64,000 nucleotides of DNA from Micromonospora sp. PLK6-60. GTDB taxonomy: Bacteria; Actinomycetota; Actinomycetes; Mycobacteriales; Micromonosporaceae. A program made the position numbers and the translations under genes. Position 1 is the stretch's first letter. The number at the start of each line of letters is the position of its first letter. Where the stretch lies: NCBI RefSeq assembly GCF_019890675.1, contig NZ_JAIOAA010000016.1:1-64000 (forward strand), written 5' to 3'. The notes below the pieces were generated by a model, which was not told the DNA's origin, did not search any database, and saw nothing but the letters and a program-made list of their open reading frames with translations. Shown piece after piece: positions 25,400-34,185 of the stretch.

Positions 25400-26430
25400 C
25401 CGTCCGGACGACGGGCCCGCTGGTGAAACTGGCGTTCTTCGCCGCGGTGACCCTGCTGCTGACCGCGCTGCTCGCGCAGACCCTGGGCGCGTTCCCGGCC
25501 GGCGGGGTCAGCTACCGCGCCCGGTTCACCGACGTCACCGGCCTGCTGCCCGGCGACGACGTGCGGGTGGCCGGCGTGAAGGTGGGCCGGGTCAGCCGGA
25601 TCAGCGTCGTCGACGACCGCGTCGCCGAGGTGGCCTTCACCGTCACCGACGACGTGCCGGTCGCCACCAGCGTCCGCGCGAAGATCCGCTACCGCAACCT
25701 GGTCGGCCAGCGGTACGTGGCGTTGAGCGAGGGCCCCGGCGACGGCCGGCCGCTACGCCCCGGCGGTCTCGTCCCGCTGGCCCAGACCGCACCCGCGCTC
25801 GACCTGACCGTGCTGTTCAACGGCTTCCGGCCGCTGTTCACCGCACTCAGCCCCGACGACGTCAACAAGCTCGCCTACGAGATCATCCAGGTGCTGCAGG
25901 GAGAGGGCGGCACGGTGGCCGGCCTGCTGCGGCACACCGCTTCGCTGACCAACACCCTGGCCGACCGGGACGCGGTGATCGGTCGGGTCATCACCAACCT
26001 CAACCACGTCCTGGGCACCCTCGCCGAGCGGGACCGCAACCTCGACCAGAGCATCGCCCAGCTGCAACAGCTCGTCTCCGGCCTGGCCGCCGACCGCACC
26101 GCCATCGGCGAGTCCCTGGTCAGCATCGGCGAGCTCACCGACGCCACCTCCTCGCTGCTCGCCGACGTCCGGCCACCGCTGGCCGCGGACGTGCGCGAAC
26201 TGGGCGAGCTGGCCGGAACGCTGAACCGCAACGCGGCTGTCATCGACGGCACCCTCGGCCGGCTGCCCGACCGCTACCAGCAGCTCACCCGGGTCGCCTC
26301 CTACGGCTCCTGGTTCAACTTCTACCTCTGCGACTTCGACGGCCGGGTGGCGGTCGCCGGTCGGGCACCCCTGCAACCGGCGGGCTTCAGCGCTCCGGCC
26401 GCCCGCTGCGCCACCGGAGGCGTCCAGTGA
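25396..26430 (+). CDS. mceB: Mce-family protein, second (MceB position)
   Basis: 344 aa. N-terminal hydrophobic anchor (LVKLAFFAAVTLLLTALLAQTL), MCE domain with LLPGDDVRVAGVKVGRVSRI and IRYRNLVGQRYVALSEG, then the MceB-type helical region with LFNGFRPLFTALSPDDVNKLAYEIIQVLQGEGG. The C terminus has SWFNFYLCDFDG, the usual Cys-containing block. ATGA overlap with mceA. Component of the lipid-import hexamer. Confidence 0.92.
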   Translation: MTVRTTGPLVKLAFFAAVTLLLTALLAQTLGAFPAGGVSYRARFTDVTGLLPGDDVRVAGVKVGRVSRISVVDDRVAEVAFTVTDDVPVATSVRAKIRYRNLVGQRYVALSEGPGDGRPLRPGGLVPLAQTAPALDLTVLFNGFRPLFTALSPDDVNKLAYEIIQVLQGEGGTVAGLLRHTASLTNTLADRDAVIGRVITNLNHVLGTLAERDRNLDQSIAQLQQLVSGLAADRTAIGESLVSIGELTDATSSLLADVRPPLAADVRELGELAGTLNRNAAVIDGTLGRLPDRYQQLTRVASYGSWFNFYLCDFDGRVAVAGRAPLQPAGFSAPAARCATGGVQ

Positions 26431-27410
26431 AACCGTTCCGGGAACGCAACCCCGTCGTCGTCGGCGCGGTCAGCCTGACGGTGCTCGTCGCCGCCCTGCT
26501 CGGCGCGTTCCAGCTCGACCGGGTGGCCGCCCTGACCAGCCGGTCGTATCGGGCGGCCTTCACCGACGCCAGCGGCCTGGCCGTCGGCAACGAGGTGCGG
26601 GTGGCCGGCGTCCGGGTGGGCAAGGTGACCGCCGTGGAGCTGGCCCGGGACGCCCGACCGTACGTGCGGGTCCGGTTCCGGGTCGACGACGACGGCGTAC
26701 GCCTCGGTGGCGACACCGGCGCGACCATCCGGATCAAGACGGTGCTGGGGCAGAAGTACCTGGCGCTGGCCCCGGCCGGGCCCGGCCGGCTGCCCGAGGG
26801 CGGGCAGATCCCGCTGTCCCGCACTGCCGCGCCGTTCGACGTCGTGCAGGCGGTCAGCGGGCTCGCCGGCACCCTCGACAAGGTGGACACCGCGCAGCTC
26901 GCCGCCGCGTTCGACACGTTGTCCGAGACGTTCGCCGACACCCCCGGCAGCGTCAACACCTCGCTGGTCGGACTGTCCCGGCTGTCCCGTACCGTCGCCG
27001 ACCGGGACGCGGAGCTGCGGGCCCTGCTCGCCCGCGCCCGCGACGTCACCAAGGTCCTCGCCGACCGCGACGAGGAGTTCCGCAAGCTGGTCGCCGACGG
27101 CGAGCGGCTGCTGGCCGAGGTGATCCGCCGCCGGGACGCCATCCACCGCCTGCTGGTCGGCACCGCCGAGCTCTCCACCCAGCTGTCCGGGCTGGTCGCC
27201 GACAACCGCGCCCAGCTCGAACCGGCGCTGCGGCAGTTGCGGGAGGTCGTCGCCATCCTGCAACGCAACCGCGACGACCTGGAGCGGACCGTGCAACGGA
27301 TGGCGCCCTTCGTGACCGCCTTCGCCAACGTGGTCGGCAACGGCCGCTGGTTCGACTCGTACGTGCAGGGGCTGCTCCAGCCCTACGTGCCCACCACGGG
27401 AGGCCGCTGA
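26427..27410 (+). CDS. mceC: Mce-family protein, third (MceC position)
   Basis: 327 aa. PFRERNPVVVGAVSLTVLVAALL is the membrane anchor; the MCE domain has LAVGNEVRVAGVRVGKVTAVEL and IRIKTVLGQKYLALAPAG. Long amphipathic helices follow (about 130-300), ending NGRWFDSYVQGLLQPYVP. The GTG start overlaps mceB by four bases. Confidence 0.92.
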   Translation: MKPFRERNPVVVGAVSLTVLVAALLGAFQLDRVAALTSRSYRAAFTDASGLAVGNEVRVAGVRVGKVTAVELARDARPYVRVRFRVDDDGVRLGGDTGATIRIKTVLGQKYLALAPAGPGRLPEGGQIPLSRTAAPFDVVQAVSGLAGTLDKVDTAQLAAAFDTLSETFADTPGSVNTSLVGLSRLSRTVADRDAELRALLARARDVTKVLADRDEEFRKLVADGERLLAEVIRRRDAIHRLLVGTAELSTQLSGLVADNRAQLEPALRQLREVVAILQRNRDDLERTVQRMAPFVTAFANVVGNGRWFDSYVQGLLQPYVPTTGGR

Positions 27411-28657
27411 TGCCCGGTCCGGTCCACCGCTGGCGTCGTCCGGTCGCCGCCGCCACCGTCCTGCTGCTCGCCGTCGTCGCCGGCGTGGTCGTGCTGCGCG
27501 ACGGCACCCCACCCCGGCGGGTGGTCGCCTACTTCACCCGCGCCGTCGGGGTGTACCCCGGCTCGGACGTGCGGGTGCTCGGCGTCCGGGTCGGTGAGGT
27601 GGTCGAGGTGGTCCCGCAGGGTCGGGCCGTGCGGGTGGTCCTGAGTTACGACCCCGGCATCGACCTCCCCGCCGGCGCGCAGGCGCTGATCATCCCGCCC
27701 AGTGTGGTCAGCGACCGGTACGTGCAGCTCGCACCCGCGTACGCCGGCGGCGCCGTCCTGCCCGACGGCGCGGAGATCCCGGTGGGGCGGACCGCCGCTC
27801 CGATGGAGATCGACGACATCTACCAGGCGCTCGACGAGTTCAACCGGATGCTCGGCCCCGCGGGCACCAACCGCGACGGCGCCCTGTCCGACCTGGTCGC
27901 CACCGGTCGGGCCAACCTGGAGGGCAACGGGCAGGCGCTGCACGACACCCTCGACGGGCTCTCCCGGGCGTTGACCACCCTCGCCGACGGCCGGCAGGAC
28001 CTGTTCGGCTCGGTCGCCAACCTGCAACGGTTCACCACCGCGCTGGCCCGCAGCGACCAGCAGGTACGCGCCTTCAACCAGCGCCTCGCCGACGTCGCCG
28101 AGCAGCTCGCCGCCGAACGCGACGAGCTGGCCGCCGCGCTGCGCCACCTCGCCACCGCGCTGGCCGACGTCACCAGCTTCGTCAGGCAGAACCGCGCGGC
28201 GCTGACGTCGAACGTCGCCGCGCTGGCCGACGTCACCAGCGTCCTCGTCCGGCAACAGCAGGCGATCATCGACATCCTGGACGTGGCGCCGCTGGCCCTG
28301 AACAACCTCGCCCTGGCCTACAACCCGCGCTCCGGCACCCTGGACACCCGGGACAACGCGATGGGCCCGTACGACCCGGCGAGCTTCGTCTGCTCGCTGC
28401 TGGTCGACCAGGCACTCGCCCAGGTGCCCGCCACCTGCACCGCGCTGGCGCAAACGCTGCGGCAGTGCGGCCTGCCCCTGACCGACCAGCTACGCAAGCT
28501 GCTCAAGCTGCCGCCCGGCACCCCGGCGACCGGCACGGCACCACCGGGTAATCCTCGAATCAGCTCTCCCGGTGAGCCGGTGTCCGACGGGGTGCCGGGC
28601 GGCCCCACCACCACCGCCGACCCCACCCTGGGCGGCATCCTGCGGGGTGTCTCGTGA
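27410..28657 (+). CDS. mceD: Mce-family protein, fourth (MceD position)
   Basis: 415 aa. N-terminal anchor (AAATVLLLAVVAGVVVL), MCE domain with VYPGSDVRVLGVRVGEVVEV and VVSDRYVQLAPAY, coiled helical region to about 310, and the LALAYNPRSGTLDTRDN block often seen in MceD. Two Cys-containing stretches (VCSLLVDQ, TCTALAQTLRQCG) and a Pro/Gly tail finish the protein. Shares one base with the mceC stop. Confidence 0.92.
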   Translation: MPGPVHRWRRPVAAATVLLLAVVAGVVVLRDGTPPRRVVAYFTRAVGVYPGSDVRVLGVRVGEVVEVVPQGRAVRVVLSYDPGIDLPAGAQALIIPPSVVSDRYVQLAPAYAGGAVLPDGAEIPVGRTAAPMEIDDIYQALDEFNRMLGPAGTNRDGALSDLVATGRANLEGNGQALHDTLDGLSRALTTLADGRQDLFGSVANLQRFTTALARSDQQVRAFNQRLADVAEQLAAERDELAAALRHLATALADVTSFVRQNRAALTSNVAALADVTSVLVRQQQAIIDILDVAPLALNNLALAYNPRSGTLDTRDNAMGPYDPASFVCSLLVDQALAQVPATCTALAQTLRQCGLPLTDQLRKLLKLPPGTPATGTAPPGNPRISSPGEPVSDGVPGGPTTTADPTLGGILRGVS

Positions 28658-30090
28658 CCGCCGGGCGGCTGCGGGCGCTGGCCGCCGCGGTCGTCCTGGC
28701 GCTGCTGCCCACCGGCTGCGGCCTGCCGGACCTGGCCGAGCTGCCGCTGCCCGGCGGCGCGCCGAAGGGGGACGGGTATGTGGTGACCGCCGAGTTCTCC
28801 GACGTGCTCGACCTGGTGCCGCAGGCCGCCGTCAAGGTCGACGACGTGACCGTGGGCAGCGTGCAGCGGATCTCCCTCGCCGGTTGGACCGCCCGGGTCA
28901 CCCTGCGCCTCGGCCGTGACGTGCGGTTGCCCGCCAACGCGACCGCCGCCGTCCGGCAGAGCAGCCTGCTCGGCGAGAAGTACGTGACCGTGGCACCGCC
29001 CCCGGCCGGGGCGACCGGGCGGCTCGCCGACGGCGACGTGATCCCGGTGTCGCGCACCGACCGGGGCGCCGAGGTGGAGGAGGTGCTCGCCGCCCTCGCG
29101 CTGCTGCTCAACGGCGGTGGGCTGGCCCAGCTGCGGACCATCAACCGGGAACTCGGCGCGGCGCTGGCGGGTCGGGAGGCCGGTGTCCGGGACGCGCTGC
29201 GCCAGCTCGACACCTTCATCGGCGGCCTCGACCGGCAGAAGGCCGACCTGATCCGGGCGATCGAGGCGCTGGACCGGCTCAGCGAGCGGCTGGCAAGGCA
29301 GCGGCAGGTGCTCGGCGACGCGGTGGACGCCCTCGCCCCGGGCCTGACCGTGCTCGCCGGCCAGCGTGAGCAGCTCACCGCCGCGCTGACCGCCCTCGGT
29401 GACCTGGGCCGGGTCGGCACCCGGGTGGTCGAGCGCAGCCGGGACGACACCCTGGCCAGCGTCAAGGCGTTGCAACCGATCCTGACCCAGCTGGTCAAGG
29501 CGGGCGACGACCTGCCGAAGTCGCTGGACTTCATGCTGTCGTACCCGTTCCCGCCCAACGTGACCGGCGCGATCGTCGGCGACTTCGTCAACCTCTCCGT
29601 CACCGCCGACCTGGACGCGGCCACCATCCTGGCGAACCTGGTCGCCGCCGCACCCGCACCGGCCCGTCCGGCCGCCCCGCCGGAGGTGCCCGACCGGCCG
29701 AGGACGCCGAAGCCGTCCCGGCCGCCCGCGACCGGCGCCCCGACCCCCGCCCCGAGCACCGGCCCGCCCCAGCTGCCGCAGCTGCCGCAGTTGCCGGATC
29801 TGCCGGGCCTGAGCTGCCTGCCGGATCCGAAGGACTTCCCGGCGAAGTGGACCCCACCGGAGGAGTGCCAACTGCCGGCGGACTGCGCCCTGCTCAAGCC
29901 CGGCTCGCCGGTGCCCGTCGGCGGGCTGATCCTGCCCACCGGGGTGGTGCCGGCGGGCACCGCCTTCCCGGCCGGCACCGAACTGCCGCGCGACACGGTC
30001 ATGACCGCGCCGTGCGTGCTGCCGGTGACCGGCGCGGTGACCGGGCAGACGGGTGGCCTGACCGACCTGTTGGGCGGGGGACGGCCGTGA
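28654..30090 (+). CDS. mceE: Mce-family lipoprotein, fifth (MceE/LprK position)
   Basis: 478 aa. The signal peptide ends in the lipobox LPTGC with the lipidated Cys22, as expected of the MceE member. MCE domain: LVPQAAVKVDDVTVGSVQRI and SSLLGEKYVTVAPP. The helical region extends to about 320, then a long Pro-rich segment (about 330-375) and a Cys-containing tail (LSCLP, EECQLPADCALL). GTGA overlaps at both ends. It anchors the Mce tube in the membrane. Confidence 0.92.
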   Translation: MTAGRLRALAAAVVLALLPTGCGLPDLAELPLPGGAPKGDGYVVTAEFSDVLDLVPQAAVKVDDVTVGSVQRISLAGWTARVTLRLGRDVRLPANATAAVRQSSLLGEKYVTVAPPPAGATGRLADGDVIPVSRTDRGAEVEEVLAALALLLNGGGLAQLRTINRELGAALAGREAGVRDALRQLDTFIGGLDRQKADLIRAIEALDRLSERLARQRQVLGDAVDALAPGLTVLAGQREQLTAALTALGDLGRVGTRVVERSRDDTLASVKALQPILTQLVKAGDDLPKSLDFMLSYPFPPNVTGAIVGDFVNLSVTADLDAATILANLVAAAPAPARPAAPPEVPDRPRTPKPSRPPATGAPTPAPSTGPPQLPQLPQLPDLPGLSCLPDPKDFPAKWTPPEECQLPADCALLKPGSPVPVGGLILPTGVVPAGTAFPAGTELPRDTVMTAPCVLPVTGAVTGQTGGLTDLLGGGRP

Positions 30091-31334
30091 TCGGACGGGT
30101 GGCCAAACTGCAAGTGCTGGCGTTCGTGCTGGTCAGCGTCCTCGGTGTCGGCTACGTCGGGATCCGCTACGTGGGCCTCGGTGAGCGGCTGCTCGGCGGG
30201 GTCTACGTGGTGCACCTCGACCTCGCCCGCGCCGGCGGGATCTTCGCCAACGCCCCGGTCACCTACCGGGGTGTGCCGATCGGCCGGGTCACCGCGGTCG
30301 GGTTGCGCGCCGGTGGGGTCCGCGCCGAGCTGCGCCTGCGTCGGGGCGTACCGGTGCCGCGGGACCTGCGCGCGGTGGTGACCCAGCGGTCCGCGGTCGG
30401 CGAGCAGTACGTCGACCTGCGGCCCGAGCGCGACGGCGGGCCGTACCTCGGTGACGGCGCGGTGATCCCGGCCGACCGCACCGGCGTCCCGCTCCCCCCG
30501 GAGGCGTTGCTGACTCACCTCGACGCGCTGGTCCGCTCCCTCGACGCGGACGACCTCAACGTGCTGATCACCGAGCTGGGCACCGCGTTCGAGGGCAACG
30601 AGACCGCCCTGGCCCGGATCCTGGACTCGGGCGACGCGCTGCTGACCGAGGCCGACGCCCGGCTGCCGGAGACGCTCGCGCTGATCCGGGACGGGCGTAC
30701 CGTGCTCACCACCCAGGCCGAGTCGGCGCGAGCGCTGCGCCGCTGGGCGGCCGGCCTGGCCGCGCTCGCCGCCACCGTGCGCGAGGCCGACCCGGATCTG
30801 CGCCGGCTGCTCGCCAACGGCCCGCCGGCCGGGCGGGAACTGGCCGCGCTGCTGCGCGGACTGGAACCGACGATCGGCACCCTGCTGGGCAACCTGGTGA
30901 CCGTCAACGGCATCGCCGCCCGGCGGCTGCCCGGCATCGAGCAGGCCCTCGTCGTCTACCCGATCGCGGTGGCCGGCGGGTTCACCGTCACCCCGGGCGA
31001 CGGCACCGCCCACCTCGGCCTCGTGGTCAACGTCGACGACCCGCCCGCCTGCGTCTACCAGGGTGGGAGCACCCGGTGCGGGGCCCGGGACCGGGCGGCC
31101 GGCGCCAGCGTACGTGGCGAGGCGAACGCGCCCCGGCCGGGCGGGCGGGACCCCGCGCCGCCGCCCGCACCCGGGCCGCCCACCGGGGCCGCCGAGGGCG
31201 GGTACGACCCGGCGACCGGCCTGGTGGTCGGCTCGGACGGCCGGCCGTTGCAGTTCGGCGGCAGCGGCGGCCAGTACGCGGTGGCGGGAGAGCAGTCGTG
31301 GAAGCAACTGCTGCTGGCCGGGGTGACCCCGTGA
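30087..31334 (+). CDS. mceF: Mce-family protein, sixth (MceF position)
   Basis: 415 aa. Membrane anchor (LQVLAFVLVSVLGVGYVGI), MCE domain with IFANAPVTYRGVPIGRVTAVGL and QRSAVGEQYVDLRPE, helical region, and a C-terminal Pro/Gly-rich stretch with GYDPATGLVVGSDGRPLQF and a final SWKQLLLAGVTP. Completes the six-protein set. GTG overlaps the mceE stop. Confidence 0.92.
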   Translation: MIGRVAKLQVLAFVLVSVLGVGYVGIRYVGLGERLLGGVYVVHLDLARAGGIFANAPVTYRGVPIGRVTAVGLRAGGVRAELRLRRGVPVPRDLRAVVTQRSAVGEQYVDLRPERDGGPYLGDGAVIPADRTGVPLPPEALLTHLDALVRSLDADDLNVLITELGTAFEGNETALARILDSGDALLTEADARLPETLALIRDGRTVLTTQAESARALRRWAAGLAALAATVREADPDLRRLLANGPPAGRELAALLRGLEPTIGTLLGNLVTVNGIAARRLPGIEQALVVYPIAVAGGFTVTPGDGTAHLGLVVNVDDPPACVYQGGSTRCGARDRAAGASVRGEANAPRPGGRDPAPPPAPGPPTGAAEGGYDPATGLVVGSDGRPLQFGGSGGQYAVAGEQSWKQLLLAGVTP

Positions 31335-31357
31335 CCGGCGACGGAGAGGGAGGACCC

Positions 31358-32290
31358 GTGCAGGCGCGCAAGCACCGGGCGTTGAAGGTGATCAAGGGAG
31401 CCAAGGCCGGCATCCCGGCACCGCGTCGGGGCATGGCCCGGCCGGGCCGGCCCGGGGACATCGAGAACCTGCTGGAACGGCTGGACGAGGAACCGGCCGT
31501 CGACCCGACCCACGGCCCGGACGGGGCCGTCGCCCGGGACACGACGGGGGCCGCGCAGCGTGGCCGGGCGGACCTTCGCCGGGCGGTCGACGACCCGGTG
31601 GACGACCCGATGTGGGCGGACGAGCCGGCACCCGTCGACGACCCGGCGGCGGTGGAGGGCCCGACCGATGCCGTCGGCCCCTCGGCGAGGGAGGACGGCA
31701 CCGCCGACCCGGCGGTGGACGGGCCGGACGCGACCGCCGGATCGTCGGCGGGGAAGCGGATGGGCACCGCCGAACCGATGCCACCGGCCGAGCCGGCGTC
31801 CGGGGGCCGGCGGCGGATCCTGGTCGGGCTGCTCGTGGCGGTGCTCGCCGCCGCCCTCGCCGCGACCGGCGTCCACGGCCACCGCTGGTACGCCGACCGG
31901 GCGATCGAGCAGGCCCGGCAGCAGGCGATGGCCGCCGCCAAGCAGGCCAGCGTCAACTTCATCTCGGTCAGCTCGGCCAGCGTCGACCGGGACCTGCAGC
32001 GCATCTCCACCGGCGCCACCGGTGACTTCAAGGAGGAATTCACCCGGGGCCGGTCCCAGGTCCGCACGGCAGTGGTGGAGAACAAGGTCGAGTCCCGAGG
32101 GTCGGTGCTGCGCGCCGGCCTGGTCTCCGGTGACCGGGACCGTGCCGTGGTGCTGGTGGCGGTCGACGCCACCGTCAAGAACGTCAAGGCGCCCAAGGGG
32201 CGGCCGTCGCACTACCGGATCCAGGTCGACATGGTGCGGGACCAGGACTCCGGCCAGTGGCTCGTCTCCCGGCTGCAGTTCGTCGGATGA
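31358..32290 (+). CDS. Mce-associated membrane protein
   Basis: 310 aa. A long acidic, Pro/Ala/Asp-rich cytosolic part (1-145) precedes one membrane helix (RRILVGLLVAVLAAALAATGV) and a nuclear-transport-factor-2-like external domain (SVNFISVSSASVDRDLQRISTGATGDFKEEF). Mce-associated (Mas) proteins stabilise the transporter. GTG at 31358 is preferred because GGGAGGA lies just upstream; the GTG at 31331, which overlaps the mceF stop, is the alternative. Confidence 0.8.
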   Translation: MQARKHRALKVIKGAKAGIPAPRRGMARPGRPGDIENLLERLDEEPAVDPTHGPDGAVARDTTGAAQRGRADLRRAVDDPVDDPMWADEPAPVDDPAAVEGPTDAVGPSAREDGTADPAVDGPDATAGSSAGKRMGTAEPMPPAEPASGGRRRILVGLLVAVLAAALAATGVHGHRWYADRAIEQARQQAMAAAKQASVNFISVSSASVDRDLQRISTGATGDFKEEFTRGRSQVRTAVVENKVESRGSVLRAGLVSGDRDRAVVLVAVDATVKNVKAPKGRPSHYRIQVDMVRDQDSGQWLVSRLQFVG

Positions 32291-32304
32291 CACCAGGAGG
32301 ATCG

Positions 32305-32814
32305 ATGCGTACCCTCGCCGCAATTTCCCGCTGGCGGCCCGGCCGGCCCCGGCTCGTCCCGTCCCTCGTCGTCGCGATCGTCCTCGCGGCGACCGTCGCA
32401 GGTGTCGCCTGGTGGGACGACCACCGCGCCGCGCAGCGGGACACCGCCGTCCGGCAGGCCCTGGCCACCGCGCCGGCCGCCGCCAAGGCCATCTTCTCGT
32501 ACGACTACCGCACCTTCGACGACAGCGTCGCCAACGGACGGACCTTCACCACGGGCGACTTCGCCGCCGAGTACGCGCAGACCACCGGGGCGCTGCGGCA
32601 GACGGCGACGAAGCAGCAGGCCGTGGTGCTGGCGGAGGTCTCCTCGACGGGGGTGGTCACCGCCGCCGCCGATCGGGTGGAACTGCTGGTGTACCTCAAC
32701 CAGTACCGGCGCAACGTCAGCACGGCGGGGGAGAAGGTCGACCAGAACCGGGTGGTGCTGGTGCTGGTGCCGGAGGGCGGGGACTGGAAGGTGTCCGGGG
32801 CGACGGCCATCTGA
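32305..32814 (+). CDS. Mce-associated membrane protein, second
   Basis: 169 aa. One N-terminal helix (LVPSLVVAIVLAATVAGVAWW) and an external domain with ALATAPAAAKAIFSYDYRTFDD, the landmark of Mas proteins. ATG at 32305 has AGGAGG five bases upstream, 15 bases after the preceding stop. Likely the last gene of the mce operon. Confidence 0.82.
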   Translation: MRTLAAISRWRPGRPRLVPSLVVAIVLAATVAGVAWWDDHRAAQRDTAVRQALATAPAAAKAIFSYDYRTFDDSVANGRTFTTGDFAAEYAQTTGALRQTATKQQAVVLAEVSSTGVVTAAADRVELLVYLNQYRRNVSTAGEKVDQNRVVLVLVPEGGDWKVSGATAI

Positions 32815-32900
32815 GCCGCCGGCCGTCCGGCGTTTCCGGATCGACCGGGTGGGGTAGCTCGGGGCGGTTCACACTGACGACGGTGTTGTGGAGGACCCAT

Positions 32901-33989
32901 ATGAATGACAGGTTCGGCGACGCGGTGGGTGACGCGTTCCGCGCGGTGATGCTCTTTCTGCCCAAGGCGCTCGCGTTCGTGGCGATCCTGGTGGTCGGCT
33001 GGTTCGTCGCCAAGGCGGTGCGGAAGATCGTGGACAAGCTCCTCGAGCGGATCCACTTCGACCGGGCGGTGGAGCGCGGCGGCATCAAGGCCTCCCTGGC
33101 CCGCTCCCGGTACGACGCCAGCGACCTGGTCGCCCAGCTCGCCTTCTACGCGGTGCTGCTGGTGACCCTGCAGCTCGCCTTCGGCATCTGGGGACCCAAC
33201 CCGGTCTCCGACCTGATCGCGGGCGTCATCGCCTGGCTGCCGCGCGCCTTCGTCGCGATCGTCATCATCGTGGTCGCTGCGGCGATCGCCAAGGCCGTCA
33301 AGGACATCATCGGCAGCGCCCTCGGTGGCCTGTCGTACGGCCGGGTGCTGGCCACCATCGCCTCGGTGTTCATCCTCGGTCTGGGCGTCATCGCCGCCCT
33401 CAACCAGATCGGCGTCGCCACCGCGGTGACCACGCCGGTGCTGATCGCGGTGCTGGCCACCGTCGGTGGCATCCTCGTGGTCGGGGTCGGCGGCGGGCTG
33501 GTCCGGCCGATGCAGAGCCGCTGGGAGTCCTGGCTCAGCCGCGCCGAGCAGGAGTCGCGGACGATCGCCACGCACGCCCGCGCGTACCAGGCCGAGCGGC
33601 GCGACGTCGCGTCCCGGGTCGCCGCGCCGGCCACCACCGACGACGCCGCCGCCACCCAGCCGGTGGCCGGGTACGACGCGGCCGCCACCCAGCCGGTGGC
33701 CGGGTACGACCCGGCCGCTGCCCAGCCGGCGGCCGGGCCCGAGGTCGCCGCTGCCCAGCCGGCGGACGGTTTCGACGCCGCCGAGCGCACCCAGGTGGTG
33801 TCCCGGCCGGACGAGGCCGAGCTGACCCAGCCGGTCGGCTCGTACGACCCGGACCGGACCCAGCCCACCTCGGCCGTCGAGCCGGCCGCGCCGGCCCAGC
33901 CGACGGTGCCGCGGCAGCCGTCCGGCGACGACGTCGAGGCCACCATGGTCATCCCGCAGCAGCAGAATCCCGACGAGTTCCGCCGCTGA
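32901..33989 (+). CDS. Membrane protein with conserved TM-helix repeats (small-channel-like, CmpX type)
   Basis: 362 aa. Four hydrophobic segments in residues 10-205 with the conserved-TM-helix pattern (FVAILVVGWFVAKAVRKIVDKLL, VAIVIIVVAAAIAKAVKDII) and a glycine-rich last helix (GGILVVGVGGGLV). This family is annotated as mechanosensitive-channel-like, though gating has rarely been tested. The tail of about 150 residues holds ATQPVAGYD repeats of 11 residues and is probably disordered. ATG with GGAGG upstream; 86 bases from the mce operon, so possibly its own transcript. Confidence 0.8.
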   Translation: MNDRFGDAVGDAFRAVMLFLPKALAFVAILVVGWFVAKAVRKIVDKLLERIHFDRAVERGGIKASLARSRYDASDLVAQLAFYAVLLVTLQLAFGIWGPNPVSDLIAGVIAWLPRAFVAIVIIVVAAAIAKAVKDIIGSALGGLSYGRVLATIASVFILGLGVIAALNQIGVATAVTTPVLIAVLATVGGILVVGVGGGLVRPMQSRWESWLSRAEQESRTIATHARAYQAERRDVASRVAAPATTDDAAATQPVAGYDAAATQPVAGYDPAAAQPAAGPEVAAAQPADGFDAAERTQVVSRPDEAELTQPVGSYDPDRTQPTSAVEPAAPAQPTVPRQPSGDDVEATMVIPQQQNPDEFRR

Positions 33990-33996
33990 CCATCCG

Positions 33997-34038
33997 CCGC
34001 CGGCGGGGACGGGACCACGGTCCCGTACCCGCCGGCGG
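33997..34038 (+). terminator. Strong hairpin terminator
   Basis: An 18-base arm (33997-34014) pairs with 34021-34038 with one mismatch and a six-base loop, followed by TGTTTTAC. It ends the channel-like gene eight bases past the stop. A second short hairpin (34050-34070, GCCCCGCC/GGCGGGGC) follows and overlaps the next promoter region. Confidence 0.85.
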
Positions 34039-34073
34039 TGTTTTACGGGGCCCCGCCGAGCCGGCGGGGCGAC

Positions 34074-34141
34074 TACCATCGCCACCATGACCTGGCGATG
34101 TTGATTCCTGACCAGAGGTCGTAACCGCGGGCCGCCGCGGT
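34074..34141 (+). promoter_or_regulatory. Leader region of the MFS gene: leaderless uORF plus hairpins
   Basis: TACCAT (34074-34079) lies seven bases before ATG 34087, the spacing of a leaderless start. GACCT inside the small ORF (34089-34093) can pair with AGGTC (34116-34120) and CTGG (34092-34095) with CCAG (34112-34115); a further perfect seven-pair hairpin spans 34124-34141 (loop GCCG). The arrangement resembles translation-controlled attenuation. Inferred only. Confidence 0.4.
34087..34104 (+). CDS. Putative five-residue leader peptide (MTWRC)
   Basis: ATG-ACC-TGG-CGA-TGT-TGA encodes Met-Thr-Trp-Arg-Cys. There is no ribosome site, but the -10-like TACCAT is seven bases upstream, so translation could begin at the 5' end of the transcript. 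Its sequence takes part in a possible hairpin with the region 8-16 bases past its stop. The main MFS start lies 81 bases further on. Could be chance; conservation would decide. Confidence 0.35.
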   Translation: MTWRC

Positions 34142-34185
34142 CGCCGCATCCTGCCGGCGTCCGCTCCCGTCCCCTGGAAGGCCTC

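Noticed and set aside
21510..33989. Mce region as a laterally acquired island
   Set aside because: Base composition and start-codon use match the flanks and no mobile-element borders are seen.
34050..34070. Second hairpin as an independent terminator
   Set aside because: Short eight-pair stem without T-run right after a stronger terminator; may just overlap the MFS leader promoter.
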